A stretch of DNA of 64,000 nucleotides, taken from assembly GCF_004799345.1 (NCBI RefSeq), contig NZ_SSMC01000002.1, positions 868,001 to 932,000 of the forward strand. Reading direction: 5' to 3'. The number at the start of each line of letters is the position of its first letter. The first letter of the stretch is position 1. The DNA comes from Robertkochia marina (GTDB lineage Bacteria; Bacteroidota; Bacteroidia; Flavobacteriales; Flavobacteriaceae). The translations under genes and the position numbers were made by a program. Positions 8,021 to 16,151 of the stretch are shown piece by piece. Under the pieces are notes generated by a model. That model ran no database searches and was not told the origin of the DNA. It was given only the letters and a program-made list of their open reading frames with translations.

Positions 8021-8638
8021 ATGGACGAACTCGATATTTTCAAAAAGCAATGGAAGGAGGAAGAAAAGAATCTTCCTCACCTGGAGTACGATCAGATCTA
8101 CCAGATGATCCTCAAAAAATCATCTTCCGCTGTAAAATGGATCTTTATTATCAGCATCCTTGAACTTGTTCTCGGGTTGTTGTTTTCGGTATTCTACCAC
8201 CCTGCCTTTGAGCAGGACGTAGAGGTACCTGCTTTTGTTGAATGGCTCTCATGGGGAGTATACCCGGTACTTATTTATTTTATATACCAGTTTTTCAGAA
8301 ACTACAATAAGATCAACACCACCTCTTCTGTCAAAGAGCTGTTGAACAACATCATGAAATCAAGAAGAACGGTTCGTCTTTATATCATGATCAACCTGAT
8401 CCTTGGCGGATTTATTGCCATGGTCATTTTGGTAAACACCATTATAAATGTTAAAGGAGGGTGGGATAAATTCGTTGGTACCACTGAGCCTATGGAATAC
8501 CTGATCCTTTTTGGGCTCAGCCTGTTAATGACGGCACTCATCATAGGGGTGTTTCTGATCTTCTATCTGCTTTTATACGGCTTTTTAATGAGACGTCTGA
8601 ATCGCAATTATAAAGAGCTCAAGAAGATGGAGGTTTGA
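8021..8638 (+). CDS. Four-helix membrane protein, possible anti-sigma factor
   Basis: The 205-residue product has a charged N-terminal cytoplasmic segment of about 37 residues (MDELDIFKKQWKEEEKN) and then four hydrophobic helices near 38-58, 73-92, 118-140 and 158-188. It follows the ECF sigma gene with a 1-bp gap, so the two are almost certainly co-expressed. Related flavobacterial proteins have carried an unsupported carotene monooxygenase name in annotations; nothing in the sequence supports an enzyme. I infer that the soluble N-terminus may bind the sigma factor, but it has no recognisable zinc anti-sigma motif. Confidence 0.75.
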   Translation: MDELDIFKKQWKEEEKNLPHLEYDQIYQMILKKSSSAVKWIFIISILELVLGLLFSVFYHPAFEQDVEVPAFVEWLSWGVYPVLIYFIYQFFRNYNKINTTSSVKELLNNIMKSRRTVRLYIMINLILGGFIAMVILVNTIINVKGGWDKFVGTTEPMEYLILFGLSLLMTALIIGVFLIFYLLLYGFLMRRLNRNYKELKKMEV

Positions 8639-8766
8639 TCAAAACTCAAGACTCATCAAAGCAAACAGTAATAGAAAATAAAGCAAAGAAGGAAACCGGT
8701 TTTTAGGTTGCCGTTGAATGAATTTATATAAAATTCAACCCATTATCTCCCGGAACAAGTGTCTTA

Positions 8767-9576
8767 TTAAGGTCTGTTAGACCATCTGCGGGCCTCATTA
8801 AGCTCTTCCATTTCGGTAAGTGCATCTTCCGGGATAACCTTTAAGAATGACGGATGTTGTTCTATGGCGTATTCGATCTTTTCAACGATCTCTTCTACAG
8901 TCTCATTATCGTAGTCGATCTGCAGGGGTTCTTTGATCACCATAGACTGAAGAATTCCCTTCTTCTTGATCCTAAGACCTTTTTTATCAAATGACCTTCT
9001 GAAGCCATCTATCACAATAGGTACCACCACGGGGCGGTATTGCTTAATAATGTGCGCTGTTCCTTTACGAATTGGCTTCCATGGTTTTGTAGTTCCCTGC
9101 GGAAAGGTAATCACCCAACCGTCTTCAAGTGCAATTCCAATATTTTCAGTATCGTTGAAATTAACCTCCCGCTGTATATCCTTCCCCTTTTCCCGCCAGG
9201 TACGCTCCACGGTAATAGCTCCCGCATAGGCCATGACCTTAGGTAAAAAGCCGCTTTTCATAGTTTCCTTAGCGGCAATATAGTATATATTAAGTTTCGG
9301 ATTACGCAGATACCCTACATTTTTGATACTGTCTACTCTCCCACTCAGGCTGGCATTGAACACGTGAAACATGGCCACCACATCGGCAAAATAGGTTTGA
9401 TGGTTAGAAACGAATAATACCCCTGTATCGGGCAGATCATTGAACAACTCAGATCCTTCAATTTGCAATTCGTTAAACCCCCTGTACCGTTGGTGGGTCA
9501 TCAATCCCGCAAATTGAATGAGCCATTTTTTGAAAATGAGAATATGCCCGAAAGGGTTCTTTTTTAGCAGCCCCAT
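8767..9576 (-). CDS. plsC: 1-acyl-glycerol-3-phosphate acyltransferase-like protein
   Basis: A 269-residue member of the PlsC/LPLAT acyltransferase superfamily, which acylates lysophosphatidate or a related acceptor at the inner membrane. Block I reads SNHQTYFADV (residues 56-65), with five rather than the usual four residues between His and Asp. Block III reads FPQGTTKPWK instead of the canonical FPEGTR. These changes place it in a divergent Bacteroidota subfamily, and the substrate may not be phosphatidate. A perfect -7 element TAATTTTG (9609 to 9602) overlaps the stop codon of the upstream NUDIX gene, giving it its own promoter and a leader of about 20 nt. Confidence 0.85.
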   Translation of the reverse strand: MGLLKKNPFGHILIFKKWLIQFAGLMTHQRYRGFNELQIEGSELFNDLPDTGVLFVSNHQTYFADVVAMFHVFNASLSGRVDSIKNVGYLRNPKLNIYYIAAKETMKSGFLPKVMAYAGAITVERTWREKGKDIQREVNFNDTENIGIALEDGWVITFPQGTTKPWKPIRKGTAHIIKQYRPVVVPIVIDGFRRSFDKKGLRIKKKGILQSMVIKEPLQIDYDNETVEEIVEKIEYAIEQHPSFLKVIPEDALTEMEELNEARRWSNRP

Positions 9577-9601
9577 GCCAGTTGTTAATTGAAATGAACT
9601 T

Positions 9602-9609
9602 CAAAATTA
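9602..9609 (-). promoter_or_regulatory. -7 promoter element for plsC
   Basis: TAATTTTG on the minus strand matches the Bacteroidota consensus TAnnTTTG exactly. Its first three bases are the TAA stop of the NUDIX gene, and it lies 25 nt before the plsC ATG. Confidence 0.5.
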
Positions 9610-10263
9610 CAAAATCTGGGAGGAATTCAGATTTTTAATGATCTCTTTAACTTCACTTAATATCATTGCCGTTGCTCCCCAAACCGTATACTGGTTCAAT
9701 CGAAACGCAGGTACCTCAATATCATTGGCATAAGAGGTATCAAGACGTTGATAAAACATAGACTGATCTGAAAGAAACTCTTCCAGTCTCACCTCGATCA
9801 ATCGTTCAACCTCACTTTCCTGCCTTACAAACCGCAGTTTTTCTTCTGCATACCCCATATACGGATACACCATAAAATTACTTGGGGGAATATATACCTC
9901 AGAAAGCGACCTGATGATAGTAACCTTTTCAGGGGCAACCCCTACCTCTTCATGGGTTTCTCTCAGGGCGGTATCTTCAAGATCTCGATCTTCGACCTCT
10001 ACCTTACCGCCGGGAAATCCCACCTGGTTAGAATGCACACCCCGGTAGGTTTTACGCAAGATCAAAAGCATTCTGGCATCCTTATCCTCCCCAGGGTAGA
10101 AAAGATTGAGAACCGCTGCCTCCCGAGGTGTTTTCGAAGCATTTTCAGGCCTGCGTATGTTTCCAATCCTTTCCGGCGGAATCATTTTATGGTGTGATTC
10201 TATACCGGGCAAGGGCAGATTTTTTATTTTTGGGATCAAATTGCGAAATTCTTCAAAATTCAT
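9607..10263 (-). CDS. NUDIX hydrolase, CoA pyrophosphatase-like
   Basis: A 218-residue NUDIX hydrolase. The Nudix box follows GFPGGKVEVEDRD and ends RETHEEVGV, keeping the REUXEE metal-binding core. The preceding LRKTYRGVHSNQVGFPGG resembles the CoA-pyrophosphatase signature, so cleavage of coenzyme A or its oxidised form to phosphopantetheine and 3',5'-ADP is the likely activity. The start ATG at 10263 is supported by the N-terminal pattern MNFEEFRNLIPKI common to flavobacterial homologues. Its start codon overlaps by two bases the divergent start of the cyclophilin lipoprotein, so each gene's upstream control lies inside the other's coding sequence. Confidence 0.88.
   Translation of the reverse strand: MNFEEFRNLIPKIKNLPLPGIESHHKMIPPERIGNIRRPENASKTPREAAVLNLFYPGEDKDARMLLILRKTYRGVHSNQVGFPGGKVEVEDRDLEDTALRETHEEVGVAPEKVTIIRSLSEVYIPPSNFMVYPYMGYAEEKLRFVRQESEVERLIEVRLEEFLSDQSMFYQRLDTSYANDIEVPAFRLNQYTVWGATAMILSEVKEIIKNLNSSQIL
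10225..10232 (+). promoter_or_regulatory. -7 promoter element for cyclophilin lipoprotein, inside NUDIX gene
   Basis: TATTTTTG matches TAnnTTTG exactly and ends 29 nt before the ATG at 10262. It sits within codons 11-13 of the oppositely oriented NUDIX gene. No clear -33 TTG is seen at the standard distance. Confidence 0.45.
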
Positions 10264-11002
10264 GAGTTACCGATTCTTACGTCCCTCTGCAATATTACTA
10301 CTAATTCTTCTAACGGCCTGCGGGAATGGTCAAGGCGAAAAAAAAGGCGCTAAGGCTATTGAACAGCAACAGGTGGAAGACAGTCTGGAAACTGCCCGAA
10401 AAAAAGCAGAAATGGAAGAAGCCAGGAAAAAAAAGGAGGAAGAACAGTTTCGCCTCACTGAAGAGAATGCCGTTCCTTTTTTCTTTGAATACCAAAAAGA
10501 GCATCCTGAAGATAAAGTAAGGGTTTATACCAACAAGGGGAATTTTGATCTGGATCTCTACGAAGAGACCCCTTATCACAGGGCAAATTTTATTTACCTG
10601 ACAAGAAAGCGCTATTTTGATGGCACCTATTTTCACAGGGTGGTACCCAAATTTATCATACAAGGTGGTAATTCAGACTTACGGTCTACCGCAGTAAAAC
10701 GCGGTAAGATCGGCTCTTACTTATTGCCTCCTGACACCCGAAAAGGATTTAAACACCACAGAGGCACCATATCAATGCCCAGCAGTGATAATGTAAACAA
10801 CCCCCATAAACTTGCATCGCCTTTTGAATTCTTCATTGTGGTTACCGATCCCGGGTCCTATCATCTTGACGGGAACTACACAGCCTTCGGAAAGGTCACT
10901 TCCGGAATGAACGTGGTAGACAAGATCAATAGTGTTCCTACCGATGACGGAGAATGGCCTATGCAAAATGTAGTTATTGACTCGGTGAGAATTCTTAATT
11001 AG
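10262..11002 (+). CDS. Peptidyl-prolyl cis-trans isomerase, cyclophilin-type lipoprotein
   Basis: A cyclophilin-fold prolyl isomerase exported as a lipoprotein. The start is placed at the ATG at 10262, not at the longer upstream frame, because it gives a perfect lipoprotein signal peptide (MSYRFLRPSAILLLILLTAC, lipidated Cys20). The longer frame would lie inside the NUDIX gene. Residues 25-80 are highly charged and helical (EQQQVEDSLETARKKAEMEE), and residues about 85-246 form the isomerase domain with FHRVVPKFIIQGG and FGKVTSGMNVVDKI. It probably acts as a periplasmic foldase anchored to a membrane. The 3' end overlaps the convergent TRIC gene by 8 bp. Confidence 0.9.
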   Translation: MSYRFLRPSAILLLILLTACGNGQGEKKGAKAIEQQQVEDSLETARKKAEMEEARKKKEEEQFRLTEENAVPFFFEYQKEHPEDKVRVYTNKGNFDLDLYEETPYHRANFIYLTRKRYFDGTYFHRVVPKFIIQGGNSDLRSTAVKRGKIGSYLLPPDTRKGFKHHRGTISMPSSDNVNNPHKLASPFEFFIVVTDPGSYHLDGNYTAFGKVTSGMNVVDKINSVPTDDGEWPMQNVVIDSVRILN

Positions 11003-11615
11003 GATCCTTCTCAGAACGATACACTGTGGGCAGCGATAATTTGAAGCGCACAGCCAGGAGCCTTATTACAATAACTACCAAAATAGGCAGGGCAAAAACC
11101 AGGTCTTTTTCGATCGGAAACGCCTTCAATACAAAATAAAACACTCCTCCCGCTATACAGGCTGTGGCATATACCTCTTTCCTGAAGATAATCGGGATCT
11201 CATTACAGAGAATGTCGCGTATAACTCCTCCAAAAGATGCTGTAATGGTACCCAGAGCCACACACATCACCGGGGTTAATCCGGCAGCCACTCCCTTTTC
11301 TACACCAACTACGGTATACAGGCCTATACCCAGTGTATCAAACAGGAATAATGATTTTCTAAGGTATTTGATCTTTTCCCGGAAGGCCACAGCAAAAACC
11401 ACAGAGATCATGATCACATACATATAGGTGGTATCTACCAGCCAGGTTACCGGTCCGACTCCCAGCAACAGATCGCGCAGCGTACCCCCACCAAGCGCAG
11501 TTACGAAGGCCACAATAAAGATCCCGAAAGGATCAAGCCGCTTGTTCATGGCAGTAAGTACCCCGGAAATGGCAAAGGAAATGGTTCCTAATATTTCGAT
11601 GGTAAAATAAAACAT
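10995..11615 (-). CDS. TRIC/UPF0126 family membrane channel protein
   Basis: A 206-residue, seven-helix inner-membrane protein of the UPF0126 (YadS/YicG) family, now linked to trimeric intracellular cation channels and to glycine uptake in some bacteria. The internal duplication is visible: SGVLTAMNKRLDPFGIFIVA with GGGTLRDLLLG in the first half, and VEKGVAAGLTPVMCVALG with FGGVIRDIL in the second. The upstream marC-like gene ends 11 bp before its start, so the two are likely one transcript. Ion or solute specificity cannot be read from the sequence. Confidence 0.88.
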   Translation of the reverse strand: MFYFTIEILGTISFAISGVLTAMNKRLDPFGIFIVAFVTALGGGTLRDLLLGVGPVTWLVDTTYMYVIMISVVFAVAFREKIKYLRKSLFLFDTLGIGLYTVVGVEKGVAAGLTPVMCVALGTITASFGGVIRDILCNEIPIIFRKEVYATACIAGGVFYFVLKAFPIEKDLVFALPILVVIVIRLLAVRFKLSLPTVYRSEKDPN

Positions 11616-11626
11616 GTTCGCTTACC

Positions 11627-12259
11627 TTAATTGAGCATACTTTTAAGGATGGGTTTCAGACCGCTGAAGAAGAATTCAACGGCGATTACCATCACGATCA
11701 GTCCCATAAGTCGCATCATCACGTTAATCCCTGTTTGTCCGAGTATTTTTATGATCCTACTCGAACTGTAAAGAATAAGGTAGGTAATTATCATAACCAC
11801 TAAAACCCCTATGATAAGTGACACTTTCATGCCCATGGTTTGGGCATCTTCCATAAGTACTATGGCATTGGTCAGGGCACCGGGACCGCAGATCATGGGA
11901 ATCGCCAGGGGGGTTATAGAGATATCGTCAACATAGGCGTGCACCTCAGAATCTTTAACCTTTACCTTTCCCAGGCGAGCCTGGAGCATATCCATGCCCA
12001 TCAGGAAAAAGATAACCCCTCCCACCATACGGAAACTATTTACCGAGATCCCGAAAAATTTGAATAACAGCTGTCCGGTAAAGGCAAAAATGACAATAGT
12101 AATAAAGGCCACCACGCTCGCCTTTTGAGCGGTACGAGTCCTGTCTTTGTTATTGAGATCGGCCGTCATGGTAAGGAAGATCGGCATTGTTCCCAGCGGA
12201 TTAATAAGGGTGAAAAATGAGGTAAATGTCAACAACCAAAAACCAAATAGTTCATTCAT
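11627..12259 (-). CDS. marC: MarC/UPF0056 family membrane protein
   Basis: A 210-residue, six-helix inner-membrane protein of the MarC family. The family hallmarks are NPLGTMPIFLTMT near residue 20 and AIPMICGPGALTNAIVLM near residue 118, which are repeated pore-like motifs. MarC relatives have been named NAAT amino-acid transporters, though physiological substrates are mostly unproved and the old multiple-antibiotic-resistance link was not upheld. The gene precedes and probably shares a transcript with the TRIC-family gene. No exact -7 element was found upstream. Confidence 0.88.
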   Translation of the reverse strand: MNELFGFWLLTFTSFFTLINPLGTMPIFLTMTADLNNKDRTRTAQKASVVAFITIVIFAFTGQLLFKFFGISVNSFRMVGGVIFFLMGMDMLQARLGKVKVKDSEVHAYVDDISITPLAIPMICGPGALTNAIVLMEDAQTMGMKVSLIIGVLVVMIITYLILYSSSRIIKILGQTGINVMMRLMGLIVMVIAVEFFFSGLKPILKSMLN

Positions 12260-12676
12260 ATTACACAGTTTAGTATGCCATGAGCCCAGGGTATTTCAGG
12301 AAATTACTGCCGGGCCGTTATCTTTTTTAAATCCGGATGCAAGGTAAGGTCTTTATCGGGAATTCACTTACATTCTTACCTAATTATCGCTATAAAGTAC
12401 AGAAACCTGACCTGTCTGCATGCCATTGAAATACCCGGATAATAAGAACTGCTAACCGAATATTTCCTTCTGACTTTCTTGTGTAAACACCATGCTTTTT
12501 AAAGGAAGGTATTCTATCTGCTTGGCCCGGTTGAGGCAGCATTTTCATGGTAAAAGTAGCTGACAAAGGGTTTCATTACAGTCCATCATTCAAAATCAAC
12601 AGTTCAGTAACTATCATTATAAATCATGAGTAAGGCTTCGCATATTTGAACCATTCAATCACAAAAAAACAACATT
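12260..12676. other. Intergenic region without recognised gene
   Basis: This 417-bp gap between the divergent marC and DUF2141 genes has no open frame of note. CATATTTG near 12640 is one base off the -7 consensus and could serve the DUF2141 gene. No palindromic repeat or known RNA was recognised. Confidence 0.4.
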
Positions 12677-13105
12677 ATGATTCGATTCTTCATCACCGCA
12701 ACCATCTTACTTTTTACAGGAATAAGCCATGCGCAGTCTGATGGATCTGTCGGAGAAACGGCACAGGTAAAAGTAACCCTGGAAAACATTATGAATGATC
12801 AGGGCTCCATTCTGATCGCCTTATACGATAAGACGGGGTTTATGTCAAAACCTGTGCTAAGTGCAAAATCAACCATTACCAATGGCATATCTGAATACAC
12901 CTTTATGGCTGTACCTCCCGGACACTACGCTATTATAGCCCTTCACGATGCGAACAGTAACGGGAAAATGGATTTTGAACCCTCCGGTATGCCGAAGGAA
13001 GGCTGGGCCTGCTCTAATAATGATATGAGTATGGGGCCGCCCGATTTTGAGGCCTCCAAATTCGAAGTGACCGATCAAAACCTTGAGCTCACCCTGAAAT
13101 TTTAA
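12677..13105 (+). CDS. DUF2141 secreted protein
   Basis: A 142-residue exported protein with a classical Sec signal peptide (MIRFFITATILLFTGISHAQ, cleavage after HA or at Q20). The mature part matches DUF2141: VKVTLENIMNDQGSILIALY, YAIIALHDANSNGKMDF and PKEGWACSNN are the family's recurring stretches. The domain has a predicted beta-sandwich form and no known biochemical role; HDANSNGK resembles a calcium-type loop by composition. It is monocistronic, ending 26 bp before a strong intrinsic terminator. Confidence 0.88.
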   Translation: MIRFFITATILLFTGISHAQSDGSVGETAQVKVTLENIMNDQGSILIALYDKTGFMSKPVLSAKSTITNGISEYTFMAVPPGHYAIIALHDANSNGKMDFEPSGMPKEGWACSNNDMSMGPPDFEASKFEVTDQNLELTLKF

Positions 13106-13131
13106 AACTCAATAGCCACTAGCCATCACTT

Positions 13132-13156
13132 AAAAACGCCCTTTTCGGGCGTTTTT
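13132..13156 (+). terminator. Intrinsic terminator after DUF2141 gene
   Basis: AAAAACGCCC, a TTTTC loop and GGGCGTTTTT form a GC-rich stem with flanking A and T tracts, so it can end transcription from the left. Confidence 0.85.
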
Positions 13157-13233
13157 ACATTTCAGGTTCTTTGACATACAATTAGTTACCATTATAGAGT
13201 AGGGTTTTGGCATAAGGTTTCATGATAGTTTCT

Positions 13234-13241
13234 TAAATTTG
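13234..13241 (+). promoter_or_regulatory. -7 promoter element for oxyR
   Basis: TAAATTTG matches TAnnTTTG exactly, 27 nt before the oxyR ATG. A TTG at 13207-13209 lies 24 nt upstream, slightly beyond the usual -33 spacing. Confidence 0.6.
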
Positions 13242-13268
13242 AGGAACTTTTAACCCGAACCCAAGAAA

Positions 13269-14207
13269 ATGACTATAACCCAATTGCAATATGTTCTCGC
13301 TGTGGCTGAGCACAAAAACTTCACCCTTGCTGCAGAAAAGAGTTTTGTCACGCAACCTACCCTGAGCATGCAAATTCAGAAACTGGAAGATGAGCTCGAT
13401 ATTCTGATCTTTGACAGAAGTAAGAAGCCTATTCAACTTACACAGGTAGGAGAAAAGATCGTAGACCAAGCCAGGAATATTGTTAATGAGTCATTCAGGA
13501 TAAAGGATATCGTAGACCAGGAAAAAGGATATATCGGGGGCGAATACCGCCTGGGAATTATTCCGACCATCATGCCTACCCTGCTGCCACTATTCTTAAA
13601 GAACTTTGTAAAAAAATACCCTAAGATCAATCTTAAGGTCGAAGAACGCAATACCGATACCCTCATCGAAATGCTGGAAGAGGGGTACCTGGATGCTGCC
13701 ATTGCAGCCACTCCCCTGGAAAATAGCAATATTAAAGAACGTCCGCTTTACTACGAACCTTTTGTGGCCTACGTGCCGGAAAGCCACCGGCTGTCTAATA
13801 CAGCTAATCTCAAGGTGGAGGATCTCAACCTGGATGACATCTTACTGCTGGAAGACGGACATTGTTTTCGGGAAGGGGTTATAAATCTTTGCAAGTCTAA
13901 CCACGAAGCCGGTGGTAAACCCTTCGAACTTGCCAGCGGGAGTTTTGAGACCATGTTAAAACTGGCTGATGAAGGCATGGGTATGACCCTTCTACCCTAC
14001 CTGCATACGCTTGACCTCAAAGAAAAACAAAAAGCAAACCTCTACTACTTTGAAGATCCAAAGCCTGCCAGAGAAGTGAGTATCATCTATCATAAGAGCG
14101 AATTGAAAATGCACATCACGGAAGCCTTGAAAGAAACTATTTCAGGAATTGTAAGAGGGGCCATTGCATTTCAAAACGTACAGATCATAAGTCCACTCAA
14201 CAAATAA
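13269..14207 (+). CDS. oxyR: Hydrogen peroxide-sensing LysR regulator OxyR
   Basis: A 312-residue LysR-type regulator. The N-terminal winged helix (1-60) contains FTLAAEKSFVTQPTLSMQIQ. The effector domain carries GHCFREGVINLC, placing cysteines at residues 199 and 208, the same numbering and eight-residue spacing as the redox pair of E. coli OxyR. This supports direct peroxide sensing and control of catalase, peroxidase and Dps-like genes, none of which lies nearby. The gene has its own promoter and ends in a bidirectional terminator shared with the small convergent gene. Confidence 0.93.
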   Translation: MTITQLQYVLAVAEHKNFTLAAEKSFVTQPTLSMQIQKLEDELDILIFDRSKKPIQLTQVGEKIVDQARNIVNESFRIKDIVDQEKGYIGGEYRLGIIPTIMPTLLPLFLKNFVKKYPKINLKVEERNTDTLIEMLEEGYLDAAIAATPLENSNIKERPLYYEPFVAYVPESHRLSNTANLKVEDLNLDDILLLEDGHCFREGVINLCKSNHEAGGKPFELASGSFETMLKLADEGMGMTLLPYLHTLDLKEKQKANLYYFEDPKPAREVSIIYHKSELKMHITEALKETISGIVRGAIAFQNVQIISPLNK

Positions 14208-14208
14208 A

Positions 14209-14231
14209 AAAGCCGCTATCGCGGCTTTCTT
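14209..14231. terminator. Bidirectional terminator between oxyR and convergent small gene
   Basis: AAAGCCGC, loop TATC and GCGGCTTT form a perfect 8-bp stem with T-rich sequence on either strand. It begins two bases after the oxyR stop codon and abuts the end of the convergent gene. Confidence 0.85.
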
Positions 14232-14426
14232 TTATTGAACGTAAATTAAACATTTTGAAAGTTCAGGCTTCCCCTGTATGTATTGGATCAACCAAATTTT
14301 AAGTTCGTCCAATTCGTGGGGTAACAGTCTTTTTACGGCCTTCTCCAACTCCTTCTTGAAGAGCTGAACATCAAAACTTACCTTTTGAAGGACCGTTTTG
14401 GTGTACTCAAACATAGCTCTCGGCAT
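14232..14426 (-). CDS. Small conserved flavobacterial protein
   Basis: A 64-residue protein without signal or membrane segment. The central pattern MFEYTKTVLQKVSFD, followed by LFKKELEKAVKRLLPHELDEL, recurs in short proteins across Bacteroidota as I remember them; no function is known to me. The true start is probably the second methionine at 14414 (MFEYTK), giving 60 residues. It is predicted largely helical and cytoplasmic. It is convergent with oxyR and shares its terminator. Confidence 0.7.
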   Translation of the reverse strand: MPRAMFEYTKTVLQKVSFDVQLFKKELEKAVKRLLPHELDELKIWLIQYIQGKPELSKCLIYVQ

Positions 14427-14667
14427 AATTATTAAGTATTTAGTTAGGTGGCGTGATCATTTCCATTGAAAAAATCACTTTGTAAATTTAATAATATTTT
14501 TCATTTAAAATGAGAAATACAAAATTTTGACTATGCTTTTTTGTGATATTCACAACAAGCATATTGCCTTTCATCATTACATTATTAATAACGCAGTTAA
14601 GTTCTATCATATTGTAAGAGATTAATTATATTCGATGTTAAATTATCCTTATCACCAACCTACCTTT

Positions 14668-15945
14668 ATGAAATACCTTATAGCCTGCTGCAGTCTTTTA
14701 TTTCTCCTATCCTGTGGCTCTAATCCACAAAAACAATTTTCCAAACATCTGCCCGTTCAACTCGAAAATGATTTCTTCGACAACCAATTTACCGGAGTCT
14801 TCATTTTTGATCCGGAAACGGGAGACACCCTTTTCAGGCATAATGCCGACAAGTATTTTACCCCTGCCAGCAACACAAAGATCTTTACCTTGTATACAGC
14901 CATGGAGCTCTTGCCGGAATTACTGCCACAACTGCAATTTCAAAACACGGGCGACACCCTTTATATAAGAGGAACGGGAGACCCCACCCTGCTGCACCCG
15001 GTTTTTAAGGAGCAGAAATCCTTAGACCTGATCAAAGGGTTCGACACTATTTACTGGGTAGCAAACAGGATGGACGATACGCCCCTTGGTCCCGGTTGGT
15101 CATGGGCCGATTATGATGCCTATTATTCTGCGGAAAGAAGTGAGCTTCCCTTATACGGTAATGTGGCCCTGGCAGGAAGGGTCACCAAGGACTCTGCCTG
15201 GATAACCCCCTCGGTATTCTCGACAGAGATCACCGAAGAGGGCCCTGATTATTACCGGGATCAGAACGCAAATCATTTCTACATCCATACCCGAAAAATG
15301 GAAGATACCCTTGAAATACCCTTTCATACCGACACCACTACCGTGAAGGCTTTACTTGAGCAAGCCTTAAATAAGAGCATCAGTATTAAAGACACCTTAT
15401 TACCGGGTAAATGGCAAACCATTTACGGGGCTCCGGCCGATTCTGTTTACAAAAGAATGATGAAAAGAAGCGATAATTTTATCGCAGAACAATTGCTCAT
15501 ACAGGCTTCCGGTATGCTGGGAGACACTCTTGACCCTTCTAAAGCCATCAATTATATCCTGAAAGGCCCTTTAAAGGAATTGAAAACCATGCCGCGTTGG
15601 GTTGACGGCTCAGGACTGTCCCGATATAACCTGTTTACCCCTACCGCCATGGTACATGTACTCCATGAACTTTACAAATGTTATGGTACCGAGCGTCTTT
15701 TTACATTTTTCCCCGAAGGCGGAGTTTCGGGAACCCTGAAAAATTATTTCCCCGGAGAAGGCGGCCCCTATGTGCATGCCAAAACCGGTACCCTGGCCAA
15801 TAATTATTGCCTGAGTGGTTACCTGGTCACCAATTCAGGAAAGACCCTCATTTTTAGCTTTATGAACAACCATTATATGGGGTCCAGCATACCTGTTAAA
15901 CAACAAATGACCCCTATCCTGGAGTGGGTGAGAGATCATTATTAG
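14668..15945 (+). CDS. dacB: D-alanyl-D-alanine carboxypeptidase/endopeptidase, PBP4 type (S13)
   Basis: A penicillin-binding protein of peptidase family S13 that trims or cuts peptidoglycan cross-links in the periplasm. The start is set at ATG 14668 because it yields a lipoprotein signal peptide (MKYLIACCSLLFLLSC, lipidated Cys16); a longer frame from 14635 would bury it. All three active-site motifs are present: SNTK at 68-71 with nucleophile Ser68, SDN at 268-270 and KTG at 372-374. At 425 residues it is near the size of the family, with the middle insertion domain. Lipidation is unusual compared with enterobacterial PBP4 but common in this phylum. The gene is monocistronic and followed by the 8-bp tandem repeat array. 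Confidence 0.9.
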   Translation: MKYLIACCSLLFLLSCGSNPQKQFSKHLPVQLENDFFDNQFTGVFIFDPETGDTLFRHNADKYFTPASNTKIFTLYTAMELLPELLPQLQFQNTGDTLYIRGTGDPTLLHPVFKEQKSLDLIKGFDTIYWVANRMDDTPLGPGWSWADYDAYYSAERSELPLYGNVALAGRVTKDSAWITPSVFSTEITEEGPDYYRDQNANHFYIHTRKMEDTLEIPFHTDTTTVKALLEQALNKSISIKDTLLPGKWQTIYGAPADSVYKRMMKRSDNFIAEQLLIQASGMLGDTLDPSKAINYILKGPLKELKTMPRWVDGSGLSRYNLFTPTAMVHVLHELYKCYGTERLFTFFPEGGVSGTLKNYFPGEGGPYVHAKTGTLANNYCLSGYLVTNSGKTLIFSFMNNHYMGSSIPVKQQMTPILEWVRDHY

Positions 15946-15950
15946 TGATA

Positions 15951-16114
15951 CCGTTATGCCGTTATGCGGTCTTGCCTAACGGCAGGTAGGAATGCGGTTA
16001 TGCGGTTATGCGGTTATGCGGGTAAACGGGTAAACGGGTAAACGGGTAAACGGGTAAACGGGTAAACGGGTAAACGGGTAAACGGGTAAACGGGTAAACG
16101 GGTAAACGGGTAAA
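15951..16114. repeat. 8-bp tandem repeat array (VNTR-like)
   Basis: Three related octamer types follow one another: CCGTTATG twice (15951-15966), a 20-bp imperfect palindrome (15971-15990), GCGGTTAT three times (15994-16017), and CGGGTAAA twelve perfect times (16019-16114). Because 8 is not a multiple of 3, the array gives an artefactual peptide repeat of eight residues on the minus strand. Perfect identity of twelve units points to recent slippage expansion. Confidence 0.9.
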
Positions 16115-16151
16115 CTGTGAAAGTTGTTTATAAAAGAAAGTTAGCAAACAT

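Noticed and set aside
16019-16114. Possible CRISPR array
   Set aside because: Units are 8 bp with no spacers and there are no cas genes.
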